Notes under the pieces: model-generated | Told to the model about the DNA's origin: nothing | What the model saw: only the letters and a program-made list of their open reading frames with translations | Database searches by the model: none | Translations under genes and position numbers: made by a program | Assembly: GCF_017654505.1 (NCBI RefSeq) | Contig: NC_054553.1 | Coordinates: forward strand, 1,602,501-1,666,500 | Direction: 5' to 3' | From: Polyodon spathula | Lineage: Eukaryota; Chordata; Actinopteri; Acipenseriformes; Polyodontidae | Length of the DNA: 64,000 bases | Part shown: piece by piece, positions 10,901 through 22,467 of the stretch | Position numbering within the stretch: the first letter of the stretch is position 1 | Layout: each line of letters begins with the position of its first letter

Positions 10901-13900
10901 TTCTGAAAATCTGCAAGCTTTGAAGACTCTGTACATTGTCACACGATTTGAATGGCATGAGAACAGCTGCTCAGTTCCAGCACTTTGGATTCTTCAGACA
11001 AACTCAAAGAGCAGGTCAAAGTGCAGGTCAAAGGCAGGCACAGCCCGATGCAGTGATAGATAACAAATAATTCAAAACTGGAGCAAATAACCCATAACTA
11101 ATCAGAATAATTGCAAAACAGTGTACAATTACATGTAAAGCTACACATTTAGATAATATAACCATTACTGGACTACACATTTCCCTTAATTTTTATATTA
11201 AGATTTTAGGACTGTTAATAAAGTCATGGTGAAAAATGTGATAAAATAATATCCAAACAGAAAGGTGTATTTTTTTCAAGGTGTAAAGAGCAAAGTTTAA
11301 AAGGGGGAGCCCCAGTATTTACCATCTCAGTAGTAGCATTTCTGATTTGATTCATGTTCCCACTCAACATTGTGAGATATCCACATTGAAAGGACAGTCA
11401 ACACTATTTCAGGTTATTGGACTGGACTTTAAACATGTAGGCCATTCTGGACTGATGAAGCCTTTCAGTATGATCCTGGCGGAACACAAGATTGAGCTGC
11501 AAGGACTGGGCTTGGGTTCAGAGCTGGTGTCGTTGCTGGCAGGAGTTTGACATATTATGATGCCACCAAAAGAATGGTGCAGATCTATACAGCCAGGCCA
11601 AAAAAAAAAAAGCAAAAGAGGAAAAGAAAACTAGAAGGAAAAAAAGGGAGTCCTTTAAAGACCTTGATTTTGAGATGGATGCACTTGAATGCGGGTTTCC
11701 GGTCTGTAACTAACTGCAGCTGCTATTATATTCACTTTCCTGGTATGAGCTGCTTATCTAACACTTCGACCTCGTAAAGCAGAGTCACAATACAGCATCT
11801 GTTTTTCTTCACGTAATTTACACTCAATGTAATTTATACAAATAAATAATAAAAAAGAAGATGATTAGCACTAAACAAATATATTTGAATGTTGTCTTAG
11901 AATTTTAAGAACAACATACTTTGGGCCTGATATTACACAGATGGTAAAATATATTTTGTAACTTTAGCTAAAAGTATTTGATATGTTCATTGCACATACG
12001 TCAGTAGTGAAAATCACTTATGTAGAGACACTTCTGTATTTTGTTTGTATCAGATGTCATTTGTTGCTTTCCTTTGCAATGAATGACTAATAACCAGGGA
12101 CATTGGGTTTAACAAACAATAATAATATGGGTTTGTGAGAAAGAAAGTGATGTACATTAGAATCCAGCATGCTGCTTCTTTCAGGAATGTGTCAAAGTGG
12201 AGCTCAATTCAGTCTTCACGAGGATGTCAGACGATAGATTCAATAAATGGCTTGTAAATAACACAACGTGTTATTGGTTAAACTGGATCACATGACAAGC
12301 TTTGCATAATTCTTTATACCTACAAATACTTTTTATGTTTTTTTTTTACCGATAGTATGTTAAGTGACAAAACCTCTTCCCAGCGCTTATGAAATATTGT
12401 TCAGCAATGCGATCGGAGGCAGTTTCCAGCATGCATTGAGAGAATAGCAGGACCAAAAAAAAAACCAAATACATTCAGTACTTACACAGGATAGTCGTTA
12501 ATTTTGCGTTGAGATTCTACAGCAGGTACATGACGTGAAATAGGAGTTCTCAAGGATGAACACATGCTTGCTTATCATAATTGCCCGCATTGTTCTTTTT
12601 AAGAGAACTCATTTATCTGCCTAGCTTCCGTGTGTGTGAACTTTGTTGCAAATATCAATGCCAAATTCTATCACTGTCGAACTGCAAATTGTAAATTATT
12701 TGAATAAAAATGCAACTGTATGGTAATCTGCAAGAGCTGAAATTAGGTTTTATCAACACAGGACTCTACACAGGACTACTGCTATTTTAAGGCAGTAACA
12801 AAGTAAACCAGGATAATACATATAATTTAAATTTCACACAGAGTTAGTTTGGTTTCGCTGAATAAATATGAACAAAGGCATCTCATACCTATTAAAATGT
12901 TCAGTGTTGTTTTAATACAGACAAGCAACTTACAGAAGAGAGAAGCATATGAAATGAGTAAAGCATAAACCAGTGGTCTTAAACAAAGAAACATGAACAC
13001 ATCTAATCTTCCAGAGTCATACACCAAGAAAGCCCACCATGCTGAATGCAGCTGACAACATAGGAGGAGTTCAAACAATAGCTTGTAATGATTAGTTGTA
13101 TTACTGCTAGCTCTAGTGGAGTGCAACACAGACAGTGAACCTTAATGCATTGTGTATCATTCATTGGTGCAATGCACAACTACACCAATGTCACTGTGTT
13201 CAGGCAGGTAGACAGTACACCACTGAGCCAACTTTCCTTAATTTGCAGAGCCGAGATTGCCAAACAGAGACCTACAAGACAGCCTGTATGTTCAAATATT
13301 TTACAATACTTTGGCTTCCTTGATGGAGACAGAACATATGTTTCATGTATTAATTTAGACTACGCCATCCTGCCCCTCATTGACCCGCTAATGGCTTTTT
13401 CCTAAAGTCTTTAATGCTTCATCTAAGGGATTAGCAGAACACACACTATTGATCTGGAGAGCTCTTGGAACCTCTGTAACGCATCAAAGAAGCAAACAGC
13501 CCGTTCATAATGGGCCCAGTGGGAGGCTTCCATTAGAATCCTACATAATTTACAGGGAGCAAGCAAAGAGAAACGGGGCACAAGATGATGAGTTTGGTAC
13601 AGTGTTACTTATTATGGTATTACTTATTTTATTTATTTATTTATTATTATTGGTGGGTGCCCAACATCCAGTGATGCTTTTAGAAATTGAATATGCTATT
13701 AAGTTAATTAAAAGTAGACTCAGAGTGCTAATCTTTGTGTCAATTTTTAATTAGGTGCTGATAATAAAAGCAATTTTGCATATGGAAAGATCTGTCTACA
13801 TGGGAGGATCCTGAGATCCAAAGGCCAATTGCTTAGGATACTATATTGCCATTTGAAATCTTCTGACAAAGCAGAGAGCAGGATCAGTAGGAGCATTTAA

Positions 13901-13960
13901 GTGTAAGAACGTTAAGTACTGTACTAATACCACTTGTAAGCAACTTCATCATACAAATGA
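7926..13960. other. Non-coding stretch, no gene seen
   Basis: AT-rich, with a (CTCTG)n micro-repeat near 9354-9371, an 11-base G run near 9690-9700, a 12-bp tandem nuclear-receptor-like repeat at 11011-11034, and a TTTA-rich run near 13625-13650. Open frames of 60-101 codons show no domain. Confidence 0.6.
11011..11034 (+). promoter_or_regulatory. Tandem HNF4/COUP-TF-like motifs
   Basis: GCAGGTCAAAGT is immediately followed by GCAGGTCAAAGG, a 12-bp tandem pair each holding AGGTCAAAG. This resembles HNF4, COUP-TF or RXR half-site arrangements. Function is inference from motif only. Confidence 0.3.
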
Positions 13961-14267
13961 CCTGCACTTAACATTGTGTCTCTAGTCACTGTGTATTGAC
14001 ATAGTAGTTACTAAATAAATACATTTGCACTTACACATAATTAAAATGTTATCAAGCATAATTACAATGTACTTAATGTGTACGTTTTATTGCATGCTAT
14101 AGTCCTATCCCTAACCCTAAAGCATATTGTGGAAACAGATTTACACATTAAGTACATTGAAACTATACATAATAACAGTGTTGTTATGTATAAGTACACA
14201 TGTATTTACTATGTAACTACTATGTAAACACACAGTAATTAGGAGACACTTTATGTAAAAGTTTACC
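13961..14267. mobile_element. Degenerate hAT-type MITE with TAACCC core
   Basis: It aligns by eye with the element at 37740-38119. Shared blocks are CATAGTAGTTACT near the left, TACAATGTACTTAATGTG, a central CCCTAACCCTAA, and a right half with TATGTAACTACTATGTAAA ending in GTTTACC. The left boundary is uncertain and no clear target duplication remains. Confidence 0.65.
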
Positions 14268-17200
14268 AAAATACCACTTCATTTAATTCTACCAAGAACT
14301 ATTAAGTACAGTGTTTAGTTGAACAAGTAAGTGTATCTGTAGCTGACGGCTTAGATCTTCCTTTTAATCCTATGGATTGTGCATTGCACACAGGTCAGTG
14401 ATGTCAAAGCCTCTTGGATAAATGGTATTTTGTAGTATGCTATCATTGATTGCCTTCAGGGCTGGGATGCAGATGTGTGCGTGTGAGTGTGAGTGTGTGA
14501 ATAGTCCAAAACAGACCAGAGAAGCCAGATCTCCTTTTTTTTTTAAAGAAAGGAAACGGGATTAAAGGATTAAAAACCAAACAAAACAAACTATTTTGCA
14601 GAGTGTTTACGCTGTAAAATGGACACACTGGCCCAGTGGCATCTTTTATGAGAAAATCCATAAGGTGGTAAGTTACATTACAAGAGTGTGTTTGTGAATT
14701 GTAGCTAAATGACGCTCATCAAAAACATGTTGTAGGCTATTTTTTTGAATAAACATAAAATCTAAAATGTGTAATCTTAAACTGGAAGTGCTTTGTTAAA
14801 TGAAAGTGTATCTCTAAACAAGGAGGAAACAGAATATAATTCAAAACGCATTTATTTGAAGTTACTGATCCCTTTTTAGGAACATTTTTATGTTATTGTT
14901 TGAAAGGCACCAAGTACTCCATTTTACATTATCAATTATACAGCTATTTTAACCTTCTGGTTTAATCCCTGATTCATTTAATTATAACACAGCCCTATAG
15001 AATGTCATTCAAAAGCATTATCATGAAGCTAGTGCCTAAAATTCAGTCTGGACATACACATTGCACCTGTATGTTGAAAGATTCCCTTGGCTTCTGAAAA
15101 CATAATCTCTAATAATCTATGACACATATAAAAAAGAAAAACAGTGCACTGTAGTAAAATGTCATTGTCTTATGGTTTATGCACAGGATCTGCTCTACAG
15201 TTAAATTAGTGCACACTCTTTGGTGTTAGATAGAGTGGCATGAGATACAAGCCAGGCACCATTCTCTTTGTCTTACACCTCTCTCATGATAAGGTAAAGG
15301 ATTTACTGAAGGATGCTGAAGGGCTCTGTCTAAGTAAAGGCCAGACAGGCGCATGTTATGGTAGGCTTGCTGTCTTGCCCACAAAGACAATTTCACCCTC
15401 ATATTGACAAGTGAGCTGTCGCCACCATGCAGACTTTTTATAATCTAAGTGGATGGGCAGACTGCTCTCCATTCATTAGGTTGCCCATGCTCTGATCTGG
15501 GGCGACCACCTTCACTGCCAGACAGGCAATGAAAGTCATTACTTGGGGGGCATGGCGAGGGACAGGGGGGGGGGGTATTAGTGGTGTGCACAAAACACTA
15601 GGTACTGTAGTTGCTGTAATTGTGTTTTTAGCTACATAGTGATCTTTATTTTCCATTGTGTGTTAATGAGAAGACACGGTCTAGTTAAGATACTTCCTCA
15701 ATCATTTCTTTACCAAATGAAAATAAACATTGCATGAACTTGACCAGTTTCCAAAGCCCTTTATCTTAGCCAATAAGTTGATTGAGTTGGTGCCACTGTC
15801 TACTCAACACACAGCATTGCTAGATGGCTTTTTATTATTATTACACATGCAGTTTTAAAGTACTATACATTATACTGACACAGCAAAAACACATTCTAGT
15901 CAATAAGAAGTATCATAAATAAACTAATGAAATTGTCCCATTTTTACATGCACTATTGGTGAAAACAATGCAGGGAATATTACCGTACCTGTCAAGAACA
16001 TTAATCAAGTCAGCACTTGTAAGTAGCATGCTTTAAGTGACCCGTTTCCTCCAGTATCCACTAATATACATCTGCTGGTCCTCAGGGTTGCTTGCCAGTT
16101 TGCAATTACCAGAGCAAAGTAGACATTTTCAGACTAAAGGTCACAAGAAGGACTTTTCATTTATTGCATGTCATTTCTAAGGAACCTGACTCTCATCAGA
16201 GACTTTCAGGAGAGCGCTGAAATGAAACAGTAGATCTGTGAAAACCTATTGTTCATACCCAATCCATACAAAAGTGAAGGTCACCCTGGCTGACAAGTAC
16301 TCATATGATATCTCTATAACTGCCACTGCAAATAGCCCATCTGAAGGCTATGCATCTGCTTTCTTCAATTCAGTTTTTTTTTTTTTAAATAAGGAGGGAG
16401 GGGAAAATATTCAAGGCATTCTTTAGCAGAAAGGAAACATGTTGCTCTGGTGGGCTTAGTTCCTGTTAATAAAATAAATAAAAATTTAAAAACAACAGGT
16501 CTCTGGGCAAGTGCTTGTCAGCAGGTGGGCATCTATGAATCAACATTATAGTCTGTATATTTACAGCTGCAGCCATCGACTTGTAAGAACCTATCAGATC
16601 GTTAATGTTGTAAGGAAGCACTAAGTAGTCTCGTCAGAGGTGGAAAGCTGCTCAGCCAGCTATTCCTTTTCTAAACTCAATTGTTAAATAATGGGTTAGA
16701 GGACCCCATTCAGGCTCATTTCTCTTTGCCATCTCCTGTGAGGTTTTATCCTCCAACTGCAGAACTTCTCCTGACATTTCAATGTTCAATCTAATATACA
16801 GTAAAAAGATCAAAAGTAATCTGTCATCCGCCCAATGCTCTAGAACTAGCCGAGGCACCTAGGTGGAGATTCTGTACAGCACCAGTGTTACTATTAGAAG
16901 GATGAATCGCTCCTTCTGGAGTTTGGGTATTAATCTGGGGTTTCCTGTGACTCGCTGGAACTCCTTTTGGAAGTGAAACAGGCACCAGGAGGCTCTCTGA
17001 ACATTGTTTTCATATGGCACTTAATCACTCCCATTTATTAACAAAGCACCATCTATACCAACGCAATCAAACAAACCAAATAAATAAATACAACTAAGAC
17101 TAAAATCAGACTGCATTACTTGTGGTTGTCAACGTTTTGACAACCACAACTACTCAGTATTCATCATAATTACCAATGACATTTTTTTTTTTTTTAAACT

Positions 17201-18256
17201 TCCTAAATGTACCCAGATGTGTTGCAATTCTGTTACACAGTTTCATTTGTTAAATCTTTTGATCTAGTTTGAGCTTCTGGACATGCCACAAAGAAAATTA
17301 AGTATGACTATAAAAACATTGGTTACCCTCCTGATTGCATTTAATTATTATTTTTATGTAAAAAAAAAAAAATAGAAACTTTGTGATTTCATTTATTTGA
17401 GTGCTTGTGTTTGTTCACATCCATCTTTATAAATCACACCAGCATCAATACCTGCACACTATTGTAAAAATGCTTGTGCAAAATAAGCTATGGCAATTAT
17501 ACCCATGTGGCTGGCACTAAAACATGAACAAAAAAGCATGAACATGCTTTAAAATGTCCTTGTCAAAAGATAAAATGTGGCAGGAGCCTTCTTCAGTGAC
17601 ATATTTTCCTTCTGGAAAAAAAAAAAGTTTCATACCTGAGAACTTCCAACTGAGCTTCTTCAAGTTAAAACAACAAAATTGAATCAAACAGTAAAAGCTC
17701 TTAAAAATGAATATGCAGGTCATTTGAGTCAATGGCATGTTCTGCTTAATTCCCCCCAGTATTAATGAACTAATTTTTGTGACCAGATATTATTACTCGA
17801 CATCTTGCCTTTTGTATTTCAATGTCAAGCCAACGCTTGAATACTGGCCCAAACTCAACAGTCAGTAAAAACCATGCCACATATGGATTAGGTAATGAAA
17901 CACATGGTGTGGCATATTATAATCAAGCCAAATGAGGATTTTTAGTCTACGATTCCTTTATACAACAGATTATATTTCCCTTTATTTTTTATATATCAGT
18001 ATTCAAAATAAAGTCCCTGTCCATTAAAGCTGTGGAATAGACATGACAGCTCTTGTTTACCTTGTGAGAGCTCACTTAAACCATCTGTCTTAATGACATC
18101 AAGCATTTAGTTCAGAGCAGATGGGTGACGCCTCTATTTTAGAAATGTTAAAACAATGGTTATTTTGTAGCTTGTTAGACAGGCCATTTAAAAAGCTACT
18201 TGAAAGCATAGTTTAAAAATGTACATTTTGTATGCCATTCAGCGTGACAAGAAACA
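14268..18256. other. Non-coding stretch, no gene seen
   Basis: Contains a G run at about 15566-15575, a T run at about 16374-16385, and a perfect 13-bp inverted repeat at 17120-17149. The stretch around 16640-16860 is more complex than its surroundings but has no recognised coding signal. Confidence 0.6.
17120..17149. repeat. Perfect 13-bp inverted repeat hairpin
   Basis: TTGTGGTTGTCAA, a four-base loop CGTT, then TTGACAACCACAA. The arms pair perfectly. The next bases upstream and downstream do not extend the stem. Confidence 0.9.
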
Positions 18257-18263
18257 GTGTGTA

Positions 18264-18294
<31 letters not shown>

Positions 18295-18303
18295 GTGTGT
18301 GTT
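18257..18303. repeat. (GT)n-(GC)n alternating purine-pyrimidine tract
   Basis: About 46 bp of nearly continuous alternating purine-pyrimidine sequence. GT repeats flank a GCGCGCGC centre at 18279-18287. This is classical left-handed (Z) DNA-forming composition. Confidence 0.95.
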
Positions 18304-18536
18304 TCCGTGGCCTATAACAGAACCACTGTATATGGGCCCATGCTTTACTTTCTGCATGAAATATACAGCATTTGGCCAAATATATATCCCTCATGAATAT
18401 GTATTTACCTGGCCTTACTTTCCCAAAGCTGTTGTGCCTTTTCATTATGGTTCTGTTTAAGGTTCCTGCTTTCTTCAATTAGCATGTACTGTAAATCTTT
18501 ACTCTCTTTGTGCTTTCTGCTGATGTTACTGCTTTA

Positions 18537-18538
<2 letters not shown>

Positions 18539-18602
<64 letters not shown>
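18539..18602. repeat. (TA)n microsatellite
   Basis: About 32 uninterrupted TA dinucleotides. Confidence 0.97.
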
Positions 18603-18604
<2 letters not shown>

Positions 18605-18734
18605 CATGACACTGGAAAGAGTCATTAAGGGCTATTATTGAGATGGATTCTCAAAGCTTTTTACATGTTACTATTATTTTCTTTCTAAAAACTAATTTAC
18701 AATTCTAATACAAATAACTACCTACAAGCTCTTT

Positions 18735-19125
18735 TTTATTAATATCTGATTAGATTAGCGCTGGTTACGTAATCTTATTGGACAAAAATTATGGCCCGAC
18801 AAATACAACCGAATGACACAGAAGCAGGCTTGTGGGAAAGCGATAGGAAACGGTGCAGCATGCAATGAATAGCAGGAAGTCCCGAGCCTGGGTTGAGGGA
18901 GACCTCCGGCAGCATTATTATTGAGGAGCAACAGCCCGAACAATGGGCATCTCGGGGAGGAAAGAACACCACGGGACATGAGCAATGGGACTTTCCTCCC
19001 TAATCTGATAGCAATGGAATGGACTGCTCCCTGGAATTAGTTACCTATTGTCCAGCAAGATAAAATTAGCCATTTGCCGCTGATAACTTTTAATCTGGTT
19101 GATGACTCTGACAAGAAGTGTCCTC
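18735..19125. promoter_or_regulatory. Possible conserved non-coding element
   Basis: The block has balanced composition and few simple repeats, between a (TA)n tract and a telomere-like array. It stays open in two minus frames (18755-18985, 18775-18972) without a family motif. It contains several homeobox-like cores, such as AAAATTAGCC and TTTTAATCTGG. I favour a non-coding regulatory element over an exon because overlapping frames are open and there are no clear splice sites. Confidence 0.3.
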
Positions 19126-19218
19126 CCATGTTATATATAGTATTATGAGTATGAGTGATGAAAGTAGATCATTAGGTTTGTCTTGTGCGTTAGAGAGAGT
19201 TGAAGTTAGAATTAGATG

Positions 19219-19341
19219 CAGGGTTAGGGTTGAGTTAGGGTTAGAGTTAGAGAGTTAGAGATAGGGTTTGAGTTACGGTTAGGGTTAGGGTTAGGGTTAG
19301 GGTTAAGGTTAGGGTTAGAGTTGGGGTTGTGGTTAGGGTTT
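19219..19341. repeat. Interstitial telomere-like TTAGGG array
   Basis: About 120 bp of TTAGGG and variants (TTAGAG, TTGAG, TTACGG, TTAAGG). The purest part is around 19276-19315, with five consecutive units. Unlike the TAACCC cores of the MITEs, it has no recognisable hAT flanks and is in the opposite orientation. Confidence 0.9.
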
Positions 19342-22208
19342 ACTGGACATTGACCTGAGGGCCCCTTAGCTCCTTTTCATATAGCTCACATATTTAACAT
19401 AACTAATATTCAAAATCTAACCATGCTATTTAATAACATATGTGCAATATGCCTTTCCAGTGCACCTCAATAGTAAATAGTTTCAAATCTTTTGGGTGTA
19501 ATTGCTAGGGATGTGTTGTTCCAGATGGCTCATGCTGTGAACATACAATCTGTTTTACCTGCTCATGCTATCGTTATTCTCAGTGAATGGTAAAGCAACT
19601 GTTACTTCAATCTAGCTGAATGATATCAGAAAGGGGTCTCACTCTTGATCTATTTACCAGATGCCTTCTGTGTTATTAACTGGTAAAGGCATTAGTTCAT
19701 CAACCTCTTTTATGCTGCTGTAAACTTGTATGGCATGTTGATTGCTGAAAGTGAACTCACAAATCCATTGGGGTTTTTGTACTTTAAGATAGCGTTATAC
19801 TTTTCATTTTCATACATTACAGTGATGTCAGCTTCTTAACTATTACTATTAATACATTATACATTACGATACAGAAAGAAAGTAGCCTGTCCCACCTAAC
19901 TTTTGAACAGGGATGAACATCCACTTTGAGAGAGTGAATTGGAACTGTTATAAAAGCATAGACAACAGATGTTGAAATAATCAATAGTTCTTGTGGTTTA
20001 TGGATCCCAAGCAGTATATAAGTTAATTGATTCAAGCAGGTCTAAATTATTTAATATAATTAGCTGATGAGACTTTTCTGGACTTTACAGAAAATGACAC
20101 CCTTTTACATGCTTTTTTTAATGAAATCAATAAGACACCCCTGAAGAGTTTATTATATTAACATAATTACTCACATGAGTTTTGATGTCTGGGGCTGCAC
20201 CTAGGTGTTCAATTATGTAAGTATAACAAATGCTTTGTTGTTGCTAATGTTGCATTCATTCCTAAAACAAATGCAAACTAGTGATCTCAAGCCTTTTCTT
20301 TTTTACTGATTTTTTTTTTTCATTCTACCAGACACATACCTGGCATGTGTGATTGGCACCTGCCGCTTGTTGTATCGCAAGATAGATACAGTAATGGGTT
20401 AGAACAACAGGAGTCCAGGACTCTCTTTTATATGCCCAGCATTCCTTTATTTATTTCCCAGATCGAATGATTATGCCCTGAACTTAAGCTGAACCAATCT
20501 GACCTTACAGTGTGGGTATCTTTATCTCTATCAGCTTCAGTAGCCAATCCCTATTAAGGGACTCAAACACACAGGATACATCAGCAAGTCAAAAGAGAAA
20601 TAAAATACAAACATTTGTATTATGTAGAGGGATCTAATGCTCCACAACACTGTGCCCATTTCTGACAGACAGACCCTTTTTCTCATGGAGTGCTGGAGCA
20701 GTCTTAGCAGCTGATGGTAGTGGTGTTGTTTGGCACCATTAAGTTCCCTGTGTCTAACATGACTCGACACAACAGGAAATGTCCGTTTAACAAGCGGCTC
20801 TACTCTATAAAACCGGTCTCTGTGAAGGATGAAATGCACATGGAGGTGGTATGCAGCTTTCTGTGCCTTGCGTGTTCCCAGCTTCATTCCCTATCTGGTC
20901 TCCACGTTAAAACAAACATTCAAATGTAAAAAACAATGGATCTAGAAAACTGGAATGTTTTACCAAATGCATTAACATCACTAAAACGCCAAGTCTCCCC
21001 AACCCCGCACCCCCACCCACAGCAATATGTTATAGTTTGCAGTGCATGGTTTCTATGGGAACAAGGACAATAAAAATGAGAAGATGACATTTAGCGACGA
21101 ATGTTGTTGTGCCTTACATGCAAACATTAATAACACAATTACAGAAGATGATTATGGATTTAATGAAGTTAAAAATATTTTGACTGAATGGAAAAATCAA
21201 TGCCATGTCTCTGAGGTAGGAAAGAGAGTCTTAATATCACATTCTGAAACCCAGAAGTCAAAGATGGGAGAATGGGGCAGAGAGGCATGTGTGCACAGCG
21301 ATGAGGAAACTTTAAAATCCTGTCTCTGTATTTCAGTGACCTGACACTTGTATCTGAGCTCAGACCATTCATTTCCCCTCAGCTAACCTCTTGTGCAGCC
21401 TCTGTCCTTTCCAAGTGAACTAGAAAACCTTCTAAATTTAAACCGCAGCAAAATCAGACCTCGCAGAAAAAGGAAATAATGATACTTTTGGCAGCGGCTC
21501 TCCCTTGAACCAGAAATCCATTTTAATCACTCAGTACCTTTGACTGTGCGATTTTCAGCCTTGTTATTGCAGATGCCCCCACCCACCAGCCTCATTTCCT
21601 TTTCGAAGGTCCAGCATCTGGATAGAAGCCGTGTAAAACAAGCACTGCAGAACTGGAGCAGAGAGCTTTGTAATCAGAAATGAAGCAGGAATCAAAAGCG
21701 CTGGAGCACATGTCTTTCTTTGCCAAACCGCTGAGCTGCTTTCCTTGAAGTGATGTCTCAGGTTATTATCTAACTTTAAACCGCACGGTCTTGGTTAAAC
21801 CCGGTCGTGATCTGTATGTGTGGTTATAAGTGTTGGTGGTGGTGGTGGTATTAGGGTGTGATACTGTTTTTAGAACAAAGGTGAAGGCTAACTACTGTGC
21901 AATGCAGTTTGTACAGCTTTGAGAATTTCCTTCCACCCCAACGATGCACCACAAGCCTGAAACGATAACGGGGAGCTGGTTATCGTTTCTTTCAAAATTT
22001 GAAGAATAAAACGAAGAATAGAGTATGACAAATTATAAATTATTTAAATCTTGGGGTGTTTAATTGTAGTTTTTCAACTTTTTAACCAGATACAGAAAAA
22101 CTTTTTTTTCTCCATTTCAGAGCAAAAAATGTGAAATAGCAAAACTAAGAACATTCATGACTTAATAAAATAAATAAATGTTCCTTATGCTTACTGTTTG
22201 GATTTACC
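19342..22208. other. Non-coding stretch, no gene seen
   Basis: Mostly AT-rich unique-looking sequence with a (GGT)n run near 21834-21849. Open frames (for example 20537-20887 minus and 21042-21344 plus) have no recognisable domain. The more complex block 21480-21800 is listed separately. Confidence 0.55.
21480..21800. promoter_or_regulatory. Possible conserved non-coding element
   Basis: A block of higher complexity and GC than its surroundings, lacking simple repeats and lacking a long open frame. Motifs such as TTTTAATCACTC and GGTTATTATCTAAC are compatible with enhancer sequence. Supported only by composition. Confidence 0.2.
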
Positions 22209-22467
22209 AAGGAAAAAGAAACATGGACCAGGGGTCACGGATGGAGATTAGATAAAGGGGCATTCAGAACAGAAAATAGGAGGCACTTTTTTACACAGAG
22301 AATTGTGCGAGTCTGGAACCAACTCCCCAGTAACGTTATTGAAGCTGACACCCTGGGATCCTTCAAGAAGCTGCTTGATGAGCTTCTGGGATACTGACAA
22401 CCAAACGAGCAAGATGAGCCAAATGGCCTCCTCTAGTTTGTAAACTTTCTTATTTTCTTATGTTCTA
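22209..22467 (+). pseudogene. CR1/L2-clade LINE 3' end, RT C-terminus
   Basis: A plus-strand reading frame from about 22228 to the TGA at 22395-22397 encodes the C-terminal tail of a non-LTR reverse transcriptase ORF2. It has the family pattern TRGHGWRLDKGAFRT, then FFTQRIVRVWNQLP, then SFKKLLDELLGY and stop. After the stop comes the conserved 3' UTR, with AAATGGCCTCCTCTAGTTTG, ending in short TTCTTATG-like repeats at about 22447-22467, as in fish CR1/L2-type elements. Only the last 260 bp or so is present, consistent with ordinary 5' truncation during target-primed reverse transcription. The surviving frame has no internal stop, so the copy is not very old, but it cannot move on its own. Confidence 0.85.

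Noticed and set aside
12252..12276. Short inverted repeat AATAACAC-AAC-GTGTTATT
   Set aside because: Eight-base arms are expected by chance in 64 kb of AT-rich sequence.
20537..20887. 116-codon minus-strand open frame
   Set aside because: No domain recognised and overlapped by an open frame on the other strand.
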